NCBI RefSeq assembly: GCF_011682065.1 | Contig: NZ_VUYU01000017.1 | Coordinates: forward strand, 1-64,000 | DNA: 64,000 bases | Source of the DNA: Massilia rubra | GTDB lineage: Bacteria > Pseudomonadota > Gammaproteobacteria > Burkholderiales > Burkholderiaceae_D | Direction of reading: 5' to 3' | Shown here: positions 8,876 to 16,531 of the stretch, piece by piece | How the letters are laid out: each line of letters opens with the position of its first letter | Position numbering within the stretch: the first letter of the stretch is position 1 | Notes under the pieces: model-generated | Told to the model about the DNA's origin: nothing | Databases searched by the model: none | Seen by the model: only the letters and a program-made list of their open reading frames with translations | Position numbers and translations under genes: made by a program

Positions 8876-9346
8876 TTAGCTGGCGCCGATGCGCTCGGCA
8901 AAATCGGTGCGCAACTCCCAGCGCCGCAAGCATTCCCGGGCGTATTTCCTGAGCATCTGATCCGTGCTCTCTGCAAGTTCTTCCAGCGCAAGACGCGAAC
9001 CGATGGTGCCGATGGCGGCCAGGGCGTAGGCGCACTTGCGCTGAAACGAATGCTGGTTGTCGGAGTTCACCAGATAGTCGAGATAGGTATTGGCGGCCTG
9101 GAATATCGGCGTGACGGTGTGCGGGTGCGCCAGCTCGGCAAGATCGAACACCATTTCTTCGTGTGAAAAGTGCCAGGGCTCCAGCAGCAGCTTACTTAAC
9201 ATGGGGGCAACGCTGGGGTCCAGGGGCCAGGCGTTGCCGCATTCGCGCGCATCGTCGGCGTTTTTGACGCCAGGGCCTTGGCAATCAGCGCAGCTTGCAT
9301 GGCGTTCCGTGAAATGATGGCCTGCTATCCACGCATTATGGCGCAA
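8876..9346 (-). CDS. HEAT repeat-like hypothetical protein
   Basis: Up to 156 residues, all-helical, with repeating motifs such as HTVTPIFQAANTYLDYL and RKCAYALAAIGTIGSRLALEEL that look like HEAT repeats. The longest frame starts at a TTG (9346) inside the end of the class C beta-lactamase gene, with GGAG just upstream. The first ATG is at 9202 and starts where the repeat-like pattern begins, so the start is uncertain. The first 48 residues do not resemble the rest. It could be an N-terminally shortened HEAT protein. It is the last gene of the bla operon by position; no function is known. Confidence 0.6.
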   Translation of the reverse strand: MRHNAWIAGHHFTERHASCADCQGPGVKNADDARECGNAWPLDPSVAPMLSKLLLEPWHFSHEEMVFDLAELAHPHTVTPIFQAANTYLDYLVNSDNQHSFQRKCAYALAAIGTIGSRLALEELAESTDQMLRKYARECLRRWELRTDFAERIGAS

Positions 9347-10499
9347 GTTGCTCCAGGATCGCGTGGCCCGCTTTGACGCGGTCCGGAATCGGATAATTTT
9401 TGTTCGCCAGAATCACGACGGCGATGTTCTTCGCCGGCACGAATGCCGCGTAGTTACCGAATCCGCCCGTCGAACCGGTCTTGTTGAACAGCGTCGGCGC
9501 GGATGGCGCCTTGGGGGCGCTGATGCGCTTGGCCGCGTTCGCTTGCGTGATCATGCCGCGCGAGTTGCCGGCCTGCAGTTGCTTGAGGCTGACAGGCCAG
9601 GGATATTGCTCCCAGCCGAGCCCCTGCACCATCGCGCCCACCTGGAAGTAGCCGACATGGGTGCCTTGCACCGCGCGTCGCACCGGCTCGTCCAGCTGGC
9701 CCGGTGCGATGTTGACCTGCATGAAGCGGATCATGTCGGCGCTGCCCGAATGCACGCCGTAAGCTTGCGGCGCCAGTACGCCCGGGTCCATGCGGCGCGC
9801 CTGGTTGTTCTCGTCGTAGCCCCACGCCTGCTTGGCCATGGCGCTGGACGGCACGCGCAGGTAGCTGTTTGTCAGTCCCAGTTGCGCCAACAGTTGCTCC
9901 ATCGCCTCGGTAAAATCGCGCTTGAGCGCCAATGCCGTCACATGCCCGAACAGGCCAAGACTCGGATTGGAATAGCGGCGTTGCGTGCCGGGGGCGCTCG
10001 CCGGCGTCCATTGCCGGAAATAGTCGGCCATCTGGTCGTCGCTTAACGCTTCAGGAAACTGCAGCGGCAAGCCGCCGGCGGTGTAGGTTCCCAGGTTGAG
10101 CACGCTCGCCTTGTCGATGCCGCTGCCTTTCAGTTGCACCATGTAGGCGCTCGGGTGCGCGTCCAGCGACAGCTTGCCGCTCGCCTGCGCGTACGAGGCC
10201 AGGGTCGCCGTCAGCGTCTTGCTGATGGAGCCCAGTTCGAACAGGGTCGCCTCGCTCACCGGGGTCTGGTCCTTGACCGACGCCAGGCCGTAGTTGAAGA
10301 AATAGGCCTTGCCGCCCACCGTCACGGCCACCGCCATGCCCGGTACGTCATGCTCGGTCATGATGGGGGCGATGGCCTTGTCGACAATGGCGCGCAGGCG
10401 CGCGCTGTCGTCGGCAGCCCGGCTGGACAGGGGCGCGCAGCATGCCGCGATGAGGGCCAAGGCGATGTGGCTGGTAAATCTTTTCGGCGAAGTGGACAC
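9336..10499 (-). CDS. Class C beta-lactamase
   Basis: A 387-residue secreted serine beta-lactamase with signal peptide (residues 1-28, ending LSSRA). All class C motifs are present: Ser91-Ile-Ser-Lys94 (SxxK), Tyr176-Ser-Asn178 (YxN) and Lys340-Thr-Gly342 (KTG). It should hydrolyse cephalosporins in the periplasm through an acyl-serine intermediate. It is not next to an ampR gene. It lies 45 bp after the B3 enzyme gene, in an operon headed by blaI-blaR1. That suggests BlaI/BlaR control rather than the usual AmpR/AmpD control of class C genes. Confidence 0.92.
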   Translation of the reverse strand: MSTSPKRFTSHIALALIAACCAPLSSRAADDSARLRAIVDKAIAPIMTEHDVPGMAVAVTVGGKAYFFNYGLASVKDQTPVSEATLFELGSISKTLTATLASYAQASGKLSLDAHPSAYMVQLKGSGIDKASVLNLGTYTAGGLPLQFPEALSDDQMADYFRQWTPASAPGTQRRYSNPSLGLFGHVTALALKRDFTEAMEQLLAQLGLTNSYLRVPSSAMAKQAWGYDENNQARRMDPGVLAPQAYGVHSGSADMIRFMQVNIAPGQLDEPVRRAVQGTHVGYFQVGAMVQGLGWEQYPWPVSLKQLQAGNSRGMITQANAAKRISAPKAPSAPTLFNKTGSTGGFGNYAAFVPAKNIAVVILANKNYPIPDRVKAGHAILEQLAP

Positions 10500-10544
10500 A
10501 GCGGTGCTTCCTTTTCTGATGGCGGTGGTCGATGCAAAGGGTGT

Positions 10545-11405
10545 TTACTGTTGGGCCGCTTCGGCGGCCAGCTTGCGTGCCAGCCTGTCGCGCGCAGCGT
10601 TGGCGTAGTCTCGGCAGGCGTTGCGGTCGATAAAGGCGGCGTTGCCCAGTGTCGGCTGTCGGGCCAGGCGCTCCCACAGGTCGCTCCCCTCCGGATGGGC
10701 CGAAACCAGCACGTCGCAATCGAACGCGGCGACGGTGGCGATCGATTTTTCGAGCTCGGCGCGCACTTGCGGGTAGGTGGTGTTGGCGCTGTAGCGAAAC
10801 GGGCCGGCGCTGAACGCATTCAGGCTGTCGGCATACACCATGGCGGCCGTCTTGCCGCCCTCGGACGAGCGCCAGGTCCAGCTGGTGCCGCCCTGCGCGT
10901 GGCCCGGCGTGTAGTGCGCGGTGACCGACAAGGGGCCGAGCTTGATGATCTCGCCATCCTTGACGGCGCGTGTGTTGGCCACGGTGGCCGTGGTCGGCGG
11001 CAGGTTGGTGTATTGCGGGTCGCCCTTGCTGGTGGCGCCGGTGCGCAGGACTTGCTCGCCGTGCACGCTGGCCAGCACGGTGGCGCCCGACAGGCGCTGC
11101 AGTTCGGCAATGCCGCCGGCGTGGTCGAAGTGCTCGTGCGAATTGAGGATGTACTTCACGTCCCCGATCTTGAAGCCCAGTTGGCCGATGTGCCGCACGA
11201 TCTGGACTGCTGATTCCGGACTGCCGCCGTCGATCAGGATGTGCCCGGCAGGGGAGGTGATCAGGACCGCGCTCAGGCCGCGCACGCCGACGTAGTAGGT
11301 GTTGCCGAACAGGGCGAACGGTTCTTGCGGGTCGTTCCAGTCGGCGCCAAGCGCTGGCGTGAGCGGCAGGGCGGCCAGCAGCGTGGCAATGAGCAGGTGT
11401 TTCAT
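10545..11405 (-). CDS. Subclass B3 metallo-beta-lactamase
   Basis: A 286-residue protein with signal peptide (MKHLLIATLLAALPLTPALG). Zinc ligands follow the B3 pattern: His90-x-His92-x-Asp94-His95 (HEHFDH), His169 in TPGHAQGGTSW and His237 in SAHPEG. B3 enzymes bind two Zn2+ and hydrolyse most beta-lactams, including carbapenems, in the periplasm. It lies 24 bp behind blaR1 and 45 bp ahead of the class C gene, all on the minus strand. The family motif is usually H-A-H-F-D-H; Glu at the second position is a mild variation that does not remove a ligand. Confidence 0.93.
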   Translation of the reverse strand: MKHLLIATLLAALPLTPALGADWNDPQEPFALFGNTYYVGVRGLSAVLITSPAGHILIDGGSPESAVQIVRHIGQLGFKIGDVKYILNSHEHFDHAGGIAELQRLSGATVLASVHGEQVLRTGATSKGDPQYTNLPPTTATVANTRAVKDGEIIKLGPLSVTAHYTPGHAQGGTSWTWRSSEGGKTAAMVYADSLNAFSAGPFRYSANTTYPQVRAELEKSIATVAAFDCDVLVSAHPEGSDLWERLARQPTLGNAAFIDRNACRDYANAARDRLARKLAAEAAQQ

Positions 11406-11428
11406 GTTGTCTCCTTGGTGAGGTGGGT

Positions 11429-13273
11429 TTACTTGAGCGCGTCCAGGCGGGCAGGCAGCTCGCGCAGGAATGATTTTTTGGTCCTGGTGCCGGCCGCCTG
11501 CCCTTCCTGGCGTGGATCGAGCACCAGGCGCGCGAAGATCACGGTGCGGCCGCCCTTGCTTGCCCAGCCAACAAACCAGCCGTATTCGTGCTTGGGATCA
11601 TCGGGACCGGCAACGGTGACTGGCGCCGAGGTGCCGGTTTTGCCGTGGATTTCCCAGCCGTTTTGCAGGTTGTCGAGCCTGGTGATGCGGGCGGTCATGT
11701 CGTACGCCGCCGGCGTCAGCCCGAGCTCGCGGTTGACTATTTTGCGCAGGAAGGCAACCTGTTCGACAGGTGAAATTGCCAGGGTCGAACTGATCCAGGA
11801 AAGCGGGAGGACCTTGTCCTTGCCGGCGTCGCCCAGTACGTTGCGGTTACCGTAGTCGAAGCCATTGATATAGCGCTGAAGTTGTGCCGCGCCAAGGTGA
11901 GCGGTGACTTGCTGGGCGTACCACACGGTGGAATTGCGCATCCAGCTGGTCGGGTCGGTGCTCGCGCGCCAGGAATCGATCCAGTCGGCATAGCCTTCCT
12001 TGAACGCCAGTACCGGGGCGTGTTCGTCGCGCAGGAAGCCGCTGTCGTAGCCCATCAGGCTGACGACAATGTTGAAGGTCGACGCCGGCGTGACGCGCTC
12101 GTCGCACTGGCCTTCGTGCACCAGCCGCTGGCCGCTGGCGGCGTCGATCATTTCCGTGCAGCTCAGCAAGACGGATGATGCGCTGGCGCTGGCCGGCGCC
12201 GGCGATGCGTTCTGTGCCGCGTGCGGGGCGGCGTCGATTCGCCAGGCCAATGCGGGCTGGAAGGCAAGGCTGCCCAGCACGATGCCTGCGAGACTGGCGA
12301 GCGCGGCGCAGCGTGCCCACGGGGTGCGCGGCGCGCTGGCCGGTTCGCGGATCAGCGCGATGCGCGCCGCCACGCTGCGCTCGCTGACGCCGCCGAAGGC
12401 CAGCGCTGTCGCGACTGTGTGGTGCTGCAGGCGCAGTTGCGCCACCAATGCCGCCGCGTAGGCCTTGCGCTGGACCTGGGGACGACCGCGCAAAACATCG
12501 CGATCGCAGCCGAGTTCCTGCGCCCAGGACAGGTTGACCCGCAGCAGCCGCATGAAGGGGTTGAACCAGAGCAGGGTCTGGAGCAGCACGCCGGCGCTCA
12601 TCCATTGTAGGTCGTGGCGCCGCAGGTGGGTCAGTTCGTGGGCCACGATCAATTCCTGCTGCACCGGCGCCAGGCTGCGCAGGTGGCGCGGCAGCAGCAG
12701 GCGCGGCTTGAGGAGGCCGAACAGCATGGGCGAGATGGGGGCGTCGACTTCAATCACGTCCGGCGTGCCTGCCGCTTGCGCGGGACCGGCAAAGCCGTCG
12801 TGCGGGTGCGGGCTGGTCATGCGCGATCCGGTCGCGGCCAGGCCGTTGAGCATGCGCCGGGCACGCACCAGCTTGGTGATCGAATAGCCCAGGCCGAGCA
12901 GGTAGATCAGCAGCCAGGCTTGTGCGCCGCTGGCAAGCCAGGGTTTGTCGCGCGCCTGGATGGGTGGGTTGGCCGGTGTGCCGGCCCCTGGCGCGGCTGC
13001 GGCTGTGGTGGCTGGGGTGGGCACGCTCGCTTGCCTCGCAGGCTCCAGGTCGATCTGCGGGATGATGCGCAGGCGTTCGCTGTGCGGTAGCAAGATCACC
13101 AGGAAGGCCGCCACGATCGTGATCTGGCTCAGCAGCCACAGAGAGCGCTGCGCGGCGAAATCGGGCAGGCTGCGCCGGCACAGCGCGGTGACGGCCCACA
13201 CGGCCAAGCCGGCGGCCAGGCAACCGCCGCTGGCCAGCAGGAAGCGCGATATCAACAGGTCGGCCGGGCTCAT
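11429..13273 (-). CDS. blaR1: BlaR1-type M56 metallopeptidase with class D-like sensor domain (STFN)
   Basis: A 614-residue integral membrane receptor. About four membrane segments (near 10-30, 45-62, 117-132, 322-340) frame an M56 zinc peptidase with His212-Glu-Leu-Thr-His216 and the following Glu253/CD motif. A periplasmic class D beta-lactamase domain (about 368-614) follows, with Ser448-Thr-Val, Tyr474-Gly-Asn, Trp493, Lys545-Thr-Gly and YGWFVGW. The nucleophile box is Ser398-Thr-Phe-Asn401: the carbamylated lysine of the usual STFK/STYK is replaced by Asn (codon 12071-12073, AAC). BlaR1 proteins sense beta-lactams by acylation and signal to inactivate BlaI. The ATG overlaps the blaI stop by 4 bp. 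Confidence 0.88.
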   Translation of the reverse strand: MSPADLLISRFLLASGGCLAAGLAVWAVTALCRRSLPDFAAQRSLWLLSQITIVAAFLVILLPHSERLRIIPQIDLEPARQASVPTPATTAAAAPGAGTPANPPIQARDKPWLASGAQAWLLIYLLGLGYSITKLVRARRMLNGLAATGSRMTSPHPHDGFAGPAQAAGTPDVIEVDAPISPMLFGLLKPRLLLPRHLRSLAPVQQELIVAHELTHLRRHDLQWMSAGVLLQTLLWFNPFMRLLRVNLSWAQELGCDRDVLRGRPQVQRKAYAAALVAQLRLQHHTVATALAFGGVSERSVAARIALIREPASAPRTPWARCAALASLAGIVLGSLAFQPALAWRIDAAPHAAQNASPAPASASASSVLLSCTEMIDAASGQRLVHEGQCDERVTPASTFNIVVSLMGYDSGFLRDEHAPVLAFKEGYADWIDSWRASTDPTSWMRNSTVWYAQQVTAHLGAAQLQRYINGFDYGNRNVLGDAGKDKVLPLSWISSTLAISPVEQVAFLRKIVNRELGLTPAAYDMTARITRLDNLQNGWEIHGKTGTSAPVTVAGPDDPKHEYGWFVGWASKGGRTVIFARLVLDPRQEGQAAGTRTKKSFLRELPARLDALK

Positions 13274-13653
13274 TGCTCGTCACCGTTGTCGTCGGGCCAG
13301 TCGGTGAGCAGTTGCTCGAGCCGGGTCAGCTCGGCGTCATCGACGAGCTTGCTGCCGGTAAACATCGTGACCGGCAAGGGCGCGTCCATCTCCATCACGC
13401 GCTTGCCGAAGTCGTGCGCGAAGGAGGCGAGGGTGCCAATTTTTTCCAGGACGGCTTGATACACCTGCACGCCATGCAAGGTGGATTGGGTGATGGAACC
13501 CTTTTCCAGCATGCGTTCGAGGGTCTTGCGCGTGGAGGAGTACGACCAGCCAAGTTCGGCTTCAACCTGCTGGTGGATTTCGCGCGCGCTCAGGGGCTGC
13601 TGCCGCCACAGCGATTTGAGGACGATCAGTTCGGAGATGGAGGGGATGGCCAT
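13270..13653 (-). CDS. blaI: BlaI/MecI/CopY family transcriptional repressor
   Basis: A 127-residue winged-helix repressor (MAIPSISELIVLKSLW..., recognition region SYSSTRKTLERMLEKG) of the BlaI/MecI/CopY family. These dimers repress bla genes until a BlaR1/MecR1 receptor triggers their inactivation. It is the first gene of the operon and overlaps blaR1 by 4 bp (ATGA). The ATG at 13653 is chosen because homologous sequence begins there; 11 extra upstream codons are possible. A palindromic operator sits inside its own promoter (13685-13714), which indicates autoregulation. Confidence 0.92.
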   Translation of the reverse strand: MAIPSISELIVLKSLWRQQPLSAREIHQQVEAELGWSYSSTRKTLERMLEKGSITQSTLHGVQVYQAVLEKIGTLASFAHDFGKRVMEMDAPLPVTMFTGSKLVDDAELTRLEQLLTDWPDDNGDEQ

Positions 13654-13684
13654 GGGATTTTTTATGTGTGCGACGAGTGCCACC

Positions 13685-13714
13685 ATTATGTGACATATGT
13701 CGCACCAACGTCAA
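13685..13714 (-). promoter_or_regulatory. bla operon promoter with embedded BlaI operator
   Basis: On the minus strand, TTGACG (13709-13714) and CATAAT (13685-13690) are separated by 18 bp. Between them lies TGTGACATATGTCGCA (13689-13704), a dyad around the perfect 10-base palindrome GACATATGTC. The core ACATATGT equals the centre of known BlaI operators, which follow the TACAnnTGTA pattern. The -10 lies about 32 bp upstream of the blaI ATG. Confidence 0.7.
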
Positions 13715-13789
13715 GCGCGATGATGCTGGCGTTTTCGGGGCGCAGCACCAGGTCGCCTGTTACTGAATGTCTTGATGGAGCCGCCGTCG

Positions 13790-14320
13790 ATGCGCACCGT
13801 TGTAGCCTGTTTGCTTGCCGCCCAGTTTGCCGCCTCCGGCGCGATGGCTTGTCAGCCCCTGGAAGCCAAGTTGTGGGCTGAAACGCCGCGCCGGGTGAAG
13901 TCCAATTTTGATGGCGCGCAGTTTGTCGTGGCAGCTAGCGTGATCGACGTGAAAATGATGCATGAGGCCAGGCCGCCTCATCCGGATTTCAAGATGACAT
14001 TCGAGCGCGCCAAATTTCGGGTCGACCGGATGTTCAAGGGGACGGTGAAGGCCGGCGATACGTTTGTGGTCGACTCGGGAATCTCCTCATGCGGGCGCGG
14101 CGTGAATCCGGACATCATGAGCGTGACTGGCTCCGGTTCTAAAATGGCGCGTTCGCAGGACTATCCGAAGCAGTGGCTGATTTATCACACGAGTCAGCCG
14201 CACTTCCCTGATTCGCAGTTCCAGTCCCCCGCGTTTGAAATCCAGGACTCGCCGTTGAGCAGGCCGCTCGAACAGGCTTCCTATGATGTGGAAATCCTTG
14301 AGAAACTGCCTGGCGGCTGA
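13790..14320 (+). CDS. Secreted protein of unknown function, netrin/TIMP-like pattern
   Basis: A 176-residue protein with signal peptide MRTVVACLLAAQFAASGAMA and a Cys directly after the predicted cleavage site. The body has FVVAASVIDV, KFRVDRMFKGTVKAGDTFVV and ISSCGRG followed by WLIYHT. This order resembles the NTR/TIMP-like fold of small secreted proteins, but the match is only by eye. The ATG at 13790 follows TGGAG at 13776-13780. It is divergent from blaI, and its upstream region contains the bla promoter; no link to beta-lactams is evident. Confidence 0.7.
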   Translation: MRTVVACLLAAQFAASGAMACQPLEAKLWAETPRRVKSNFDGAQFVVAASVIDVKMMHEARPPHPDFKMTFERAKFRVDRMFKGTVKAGDTFVVDSGISSCGRGVNPDIMSVTGSGSKMARSQDYPKQWLIYHTSQPHFPDSQFQSPAFEIQDSPLSRPLEQASYDVEILEKLPGG

Positions 14321-14597
14321 CGCTCCGGCCTGTATGGCGCGCTCTCCGTGCGCCGAATCCCGCCCGTCTGCGCAGGGCAGCATTGCCATCGGATCGCAGT
14401 GCATCGCAAGCTGTCCACAGCGCTCGGTTGCGGCTTTTTTGTGCCCTTCAGCAACGAATTATCTAAATGTAAGATTGCTTTCTCGACAAAGTTGAGAGCG
14501 CTCAGTAGACTGGAAATGCTCAAATGCAACGTGTAGATGGGACACGGAAGCGTGCGCTTCCGCCCCGTCGCACGCTCATCAATTTACCAAGGGTCTC

Positions 14598-16127
14598 ATG
14601 ATGCTTCTCCGTTTGTCGCCGGTTTCCCTCACCGGGTTCGTCCTTTCAGCAGCGTTGTCCCTGCACGCTACCAGCGCCGTCGCCGGCGCCTTGGGTAGCG
14701 AATATGCGCTCACTTCCTATCCATCGACCGGGCGCAACATGGTCTACTGTAACAAAGCCCCCAACGGCGACCGCCTGGTGCTGTGGAGCCTCGGGGAAGA
14801 CAATTTCACGCTCATGCTGAACCGGGTCGATGCGAATCGCAATCAGATCGGACCCGTGGCGGACATGCGGCTCGACGCCGACGTGCTCGCAGTTGCCAGC
14901 AATAAGGTCGGTGGCTTTGTTGTGTTGCGAAAAGTGATCAGCGACAGTACCGCGAATCTCTATGCGACCGTCTACAACCGCGCTGGCAACATCGTCGTCC
15001 CTGCGGTGCAGGTGAACACGGCTCCCGCACCGAGCCAGGTCTACGGCGATATCGCTATGGCGCCCGATGGCAGCTTTACCGTGGCGTGGTACACCTGGGA
15101 GAAGTTTCCTAATGTACTTTACGCACGACGCTTTTCCGCAGCGGGGGAGTCGCAGACGTATCAGACGATCATTGCCTCCGGTGTGGAACTGAGACTGCAA
15201 AATCTGGCGATCGATGCGGGGGGCAACCAAGTGATTACGTACGCTTCCGTGGACACCGGCGTGCGCTTCGATCTCTGGCAGAGCCGTTTCGATTACGCCA
15301 ACGACCGCTATGAGAAGCCCTCGCGCGTGAATGTGGATGTGACCCGCTCGCATATGGGCGGCAGGCTGTCGATGAATGAAAGCGGTAACTATGTGGTGAC
15401 ATGGAGCGCGCCGACGGAGGATGTGAACAAGCACAAGGTCTACGCCCAGTTATTCTATCGAAATGGCGCGCGTGCCCCTGGGCCTGTCGTCGTCTCCGAG
15501 ACAGCGTCGTACGATGCCCAGACTGGTTCGGCCCTGTTCGCTAACAATAGTTATGCGGTCACCTGGGCGGAAGTCATTGGGGGCCTGCGTTACATCAAGT
15601 CCCGTCAGGTTGATGGGGCCAACGGGAATTTTCTAGCGGAGTTGGTGGTGTCGCCCGGTTTGCAGAACGTAACCACGAATGCCTTGTGTTCGGATCCAAG
15701 CGGTAGCTATTCAGTGCTGTGGGGAGATGTGCGTGGCTTTAATACGCCCCAGGCGACGGGGGACGTGAGGGTGCGCGATTATGCTGCTGATACGATGCCC
15801 GTCATCGTTCCGATTGGCAACAACCAGATGGCGACGAATATGTCGGCGCAGACCGGTTATTGGCGCTATTTTAAGGTGACGGTACCGGCCAATACCAGCG
15901 GGTTGCGCGTCGCTTTGAGTTCGCAAAGTACGCCAGCCAGCGGGAATGCCGATCTGTATGTGCGGTATGCGGGACTGCCGACCTTGAGTACCTTCGATGG
16001 GCGTACGAGTACAGTCGGTAATACCGAGGCGCTGCAGTTCGGCGCTGTGCCGCCAGGGGCGTTTTATGTAGGCGTGTTTGCGCAGGCAGGGTATGCGGGG
16101 GCGAATTTGAGCGTTAGTTACTACTGA
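14598..16127 (+). CDS. Large secreted protein with beta-propeller-like body and PPC-like C-terminus
   Basis: A 509-residue protein with a signal peptide (residues 1-29). The long body has repeated motifs like 'G.Y.V.W', 'APDGSFTVAWYT' and 'DPSGSYSVLWGD' that suggest a beta-propeller. The C-terminal about 100 residues (TGYWRYFKVTVPANTSGLRVALSS ... NADLYVRYAG ... GAFYVGVFAQ) resemble a bacterial pre-peptidase C-terminal (PPC) domain, which usually sits behind secreted peptidases. No catalytic motif was found. Tandem ATG codons lie at 14598 and 14601 with SD AAGGG. A terminator follows at 16228-16252. Base composition is lower in G+C than its neighbours. Confidence 0.75.
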   Translation: MMLLRLSPVSLTGFVLSAALSLHATSAVAGALGSEYALTSYPSTGRNMVYCNKAPNGDRLVLWSLGEDNFTLMLNRVDANRNQIGPVADMRLDADVLAVASNKVGGFVVLRKVISDSTANLYATVYNRAGNIVVPAVQVNTAPAPSQVYGDIAMAPDGSFTVAWYTWEKFPNVLYARRFSAAGESQTYQTIIASGVELRLQNLAIDAGGNQVITYASVDTGVRFDLWQSRFDYANDRYEKPSRVNVDVTRSHMGGRLSMNESGNYVVTWSAPTEDVNKHKVYAQLFYRNGARAPGPVVVSETASYDAQTGSALFANNSYAVTWAEVIGGLRYIKSRQVDGANGNFLAELVVSPGLQNVTTNALCSDPSGSYSVLWGDVRGFNTPQATGDVRVRDYAADTMPVIVPIGNNQMATNMSAQTGYWRYFKVTVPANTSGLRVALSSQSTPASGNADLYVRYAGLPTLSTFDGRTSTVGNTEALQFGAVPPGAFYVGVFAQAGYAGANLSVSYY

Positions 16128-16227
16128 TTTTTTTCAGGCGTACGCTGCGGCGATGGCTGAAGGCGCCGGGATGCGATTCTCGCTGGCCGCTTGAGCTTAG
16201 GTTTCTTTTGTGAATGATGCAGAGAAG

Positions 16228-16252
16228 AAAAAACCGCCGAGGGCGGTTTTTT
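16228..16252 (+). terminator. Terminator after the secreted PPC-like protein
   Basis: AAAAAACCGCC-GA-GGGCGGTTTTTT is a symmetric hairpin with A and T tracts on both sides, about 100 bp after the stop at 16127. It could work in both directions. Confidence 0.85.
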
Positions 16253-16313
16253 AAGTGCAGAGGCGAAAGGCAAGAAATCGCGCAGCGATTTCCCTCTGGT
16301 CAGGGAATCGGAG

Positions 16314-16447
16314 AGCCTTGCGCTTGCAAGCGCAAGTCGCTTCGTGGGCGCCGGGCATGCCCGGCGAATTCCCGGATAGTAGCCTCGCGCTTGCAAGCGC
16401 GAGTCGCTCCATCGGCGTCGGGCATGCCCGACGAATTCCCGATTCCG
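16314..16447. repeat. Two tandem 67-bp units with compensated palindromes
   Basis: Two adjacent 67-bp units (16314-16380 and 16381-16447) each contain two perfect 18-base palindromes. Unit 1 has TTGCGCTTGCAAGCGCAA and CGCCGGGCATGCCCGGCG. Unit 2 has TCGCGCTTGCAAGCGCGA and CGTCGGGCATGCCCGACG. The differences fall in symmetric pairs, so both copies stay self-complementary. The stretch from 16253 to 16493 contains nothing else supported. Confidence 0.8.
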
Positions 16448-16493
16448 CCCCCGACGCCCGCGGCTTCGATTCCCGCCGCCCGTTAGCGCAAAC

Positions 16494-16523
16494 GAAAAAA
16501 AACCGCCCAGTGGGCGGTTTTTA
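16494..16523 (-). terminator. ssrA terminator
   Basis: Hairpin AAACCGCCCA-G-TGGGCGGTTT with a T run on each strand. Read on the minus strand it lies about 9 bp beyond the tmRNA 3' end, as expected for the ssrA transcript. Confidence 0.85.
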
Positions 16524-16531
16524 GGATGCTA

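Noticed and set aside
11429-12170. Active class D beta-lactamase enzyme
   Set aside because: The domain is fused to a BlaR1 M56 region and lacks the catalytic lysine (Asn401), so it is treated as a sensor and not as a working hydrolase.
16253-16493. Prophage attachment site or integron next to ssrA
   Set aside because: No integrase gene, no repeated tmRNA 3' end and no cassette structure were found nearby.
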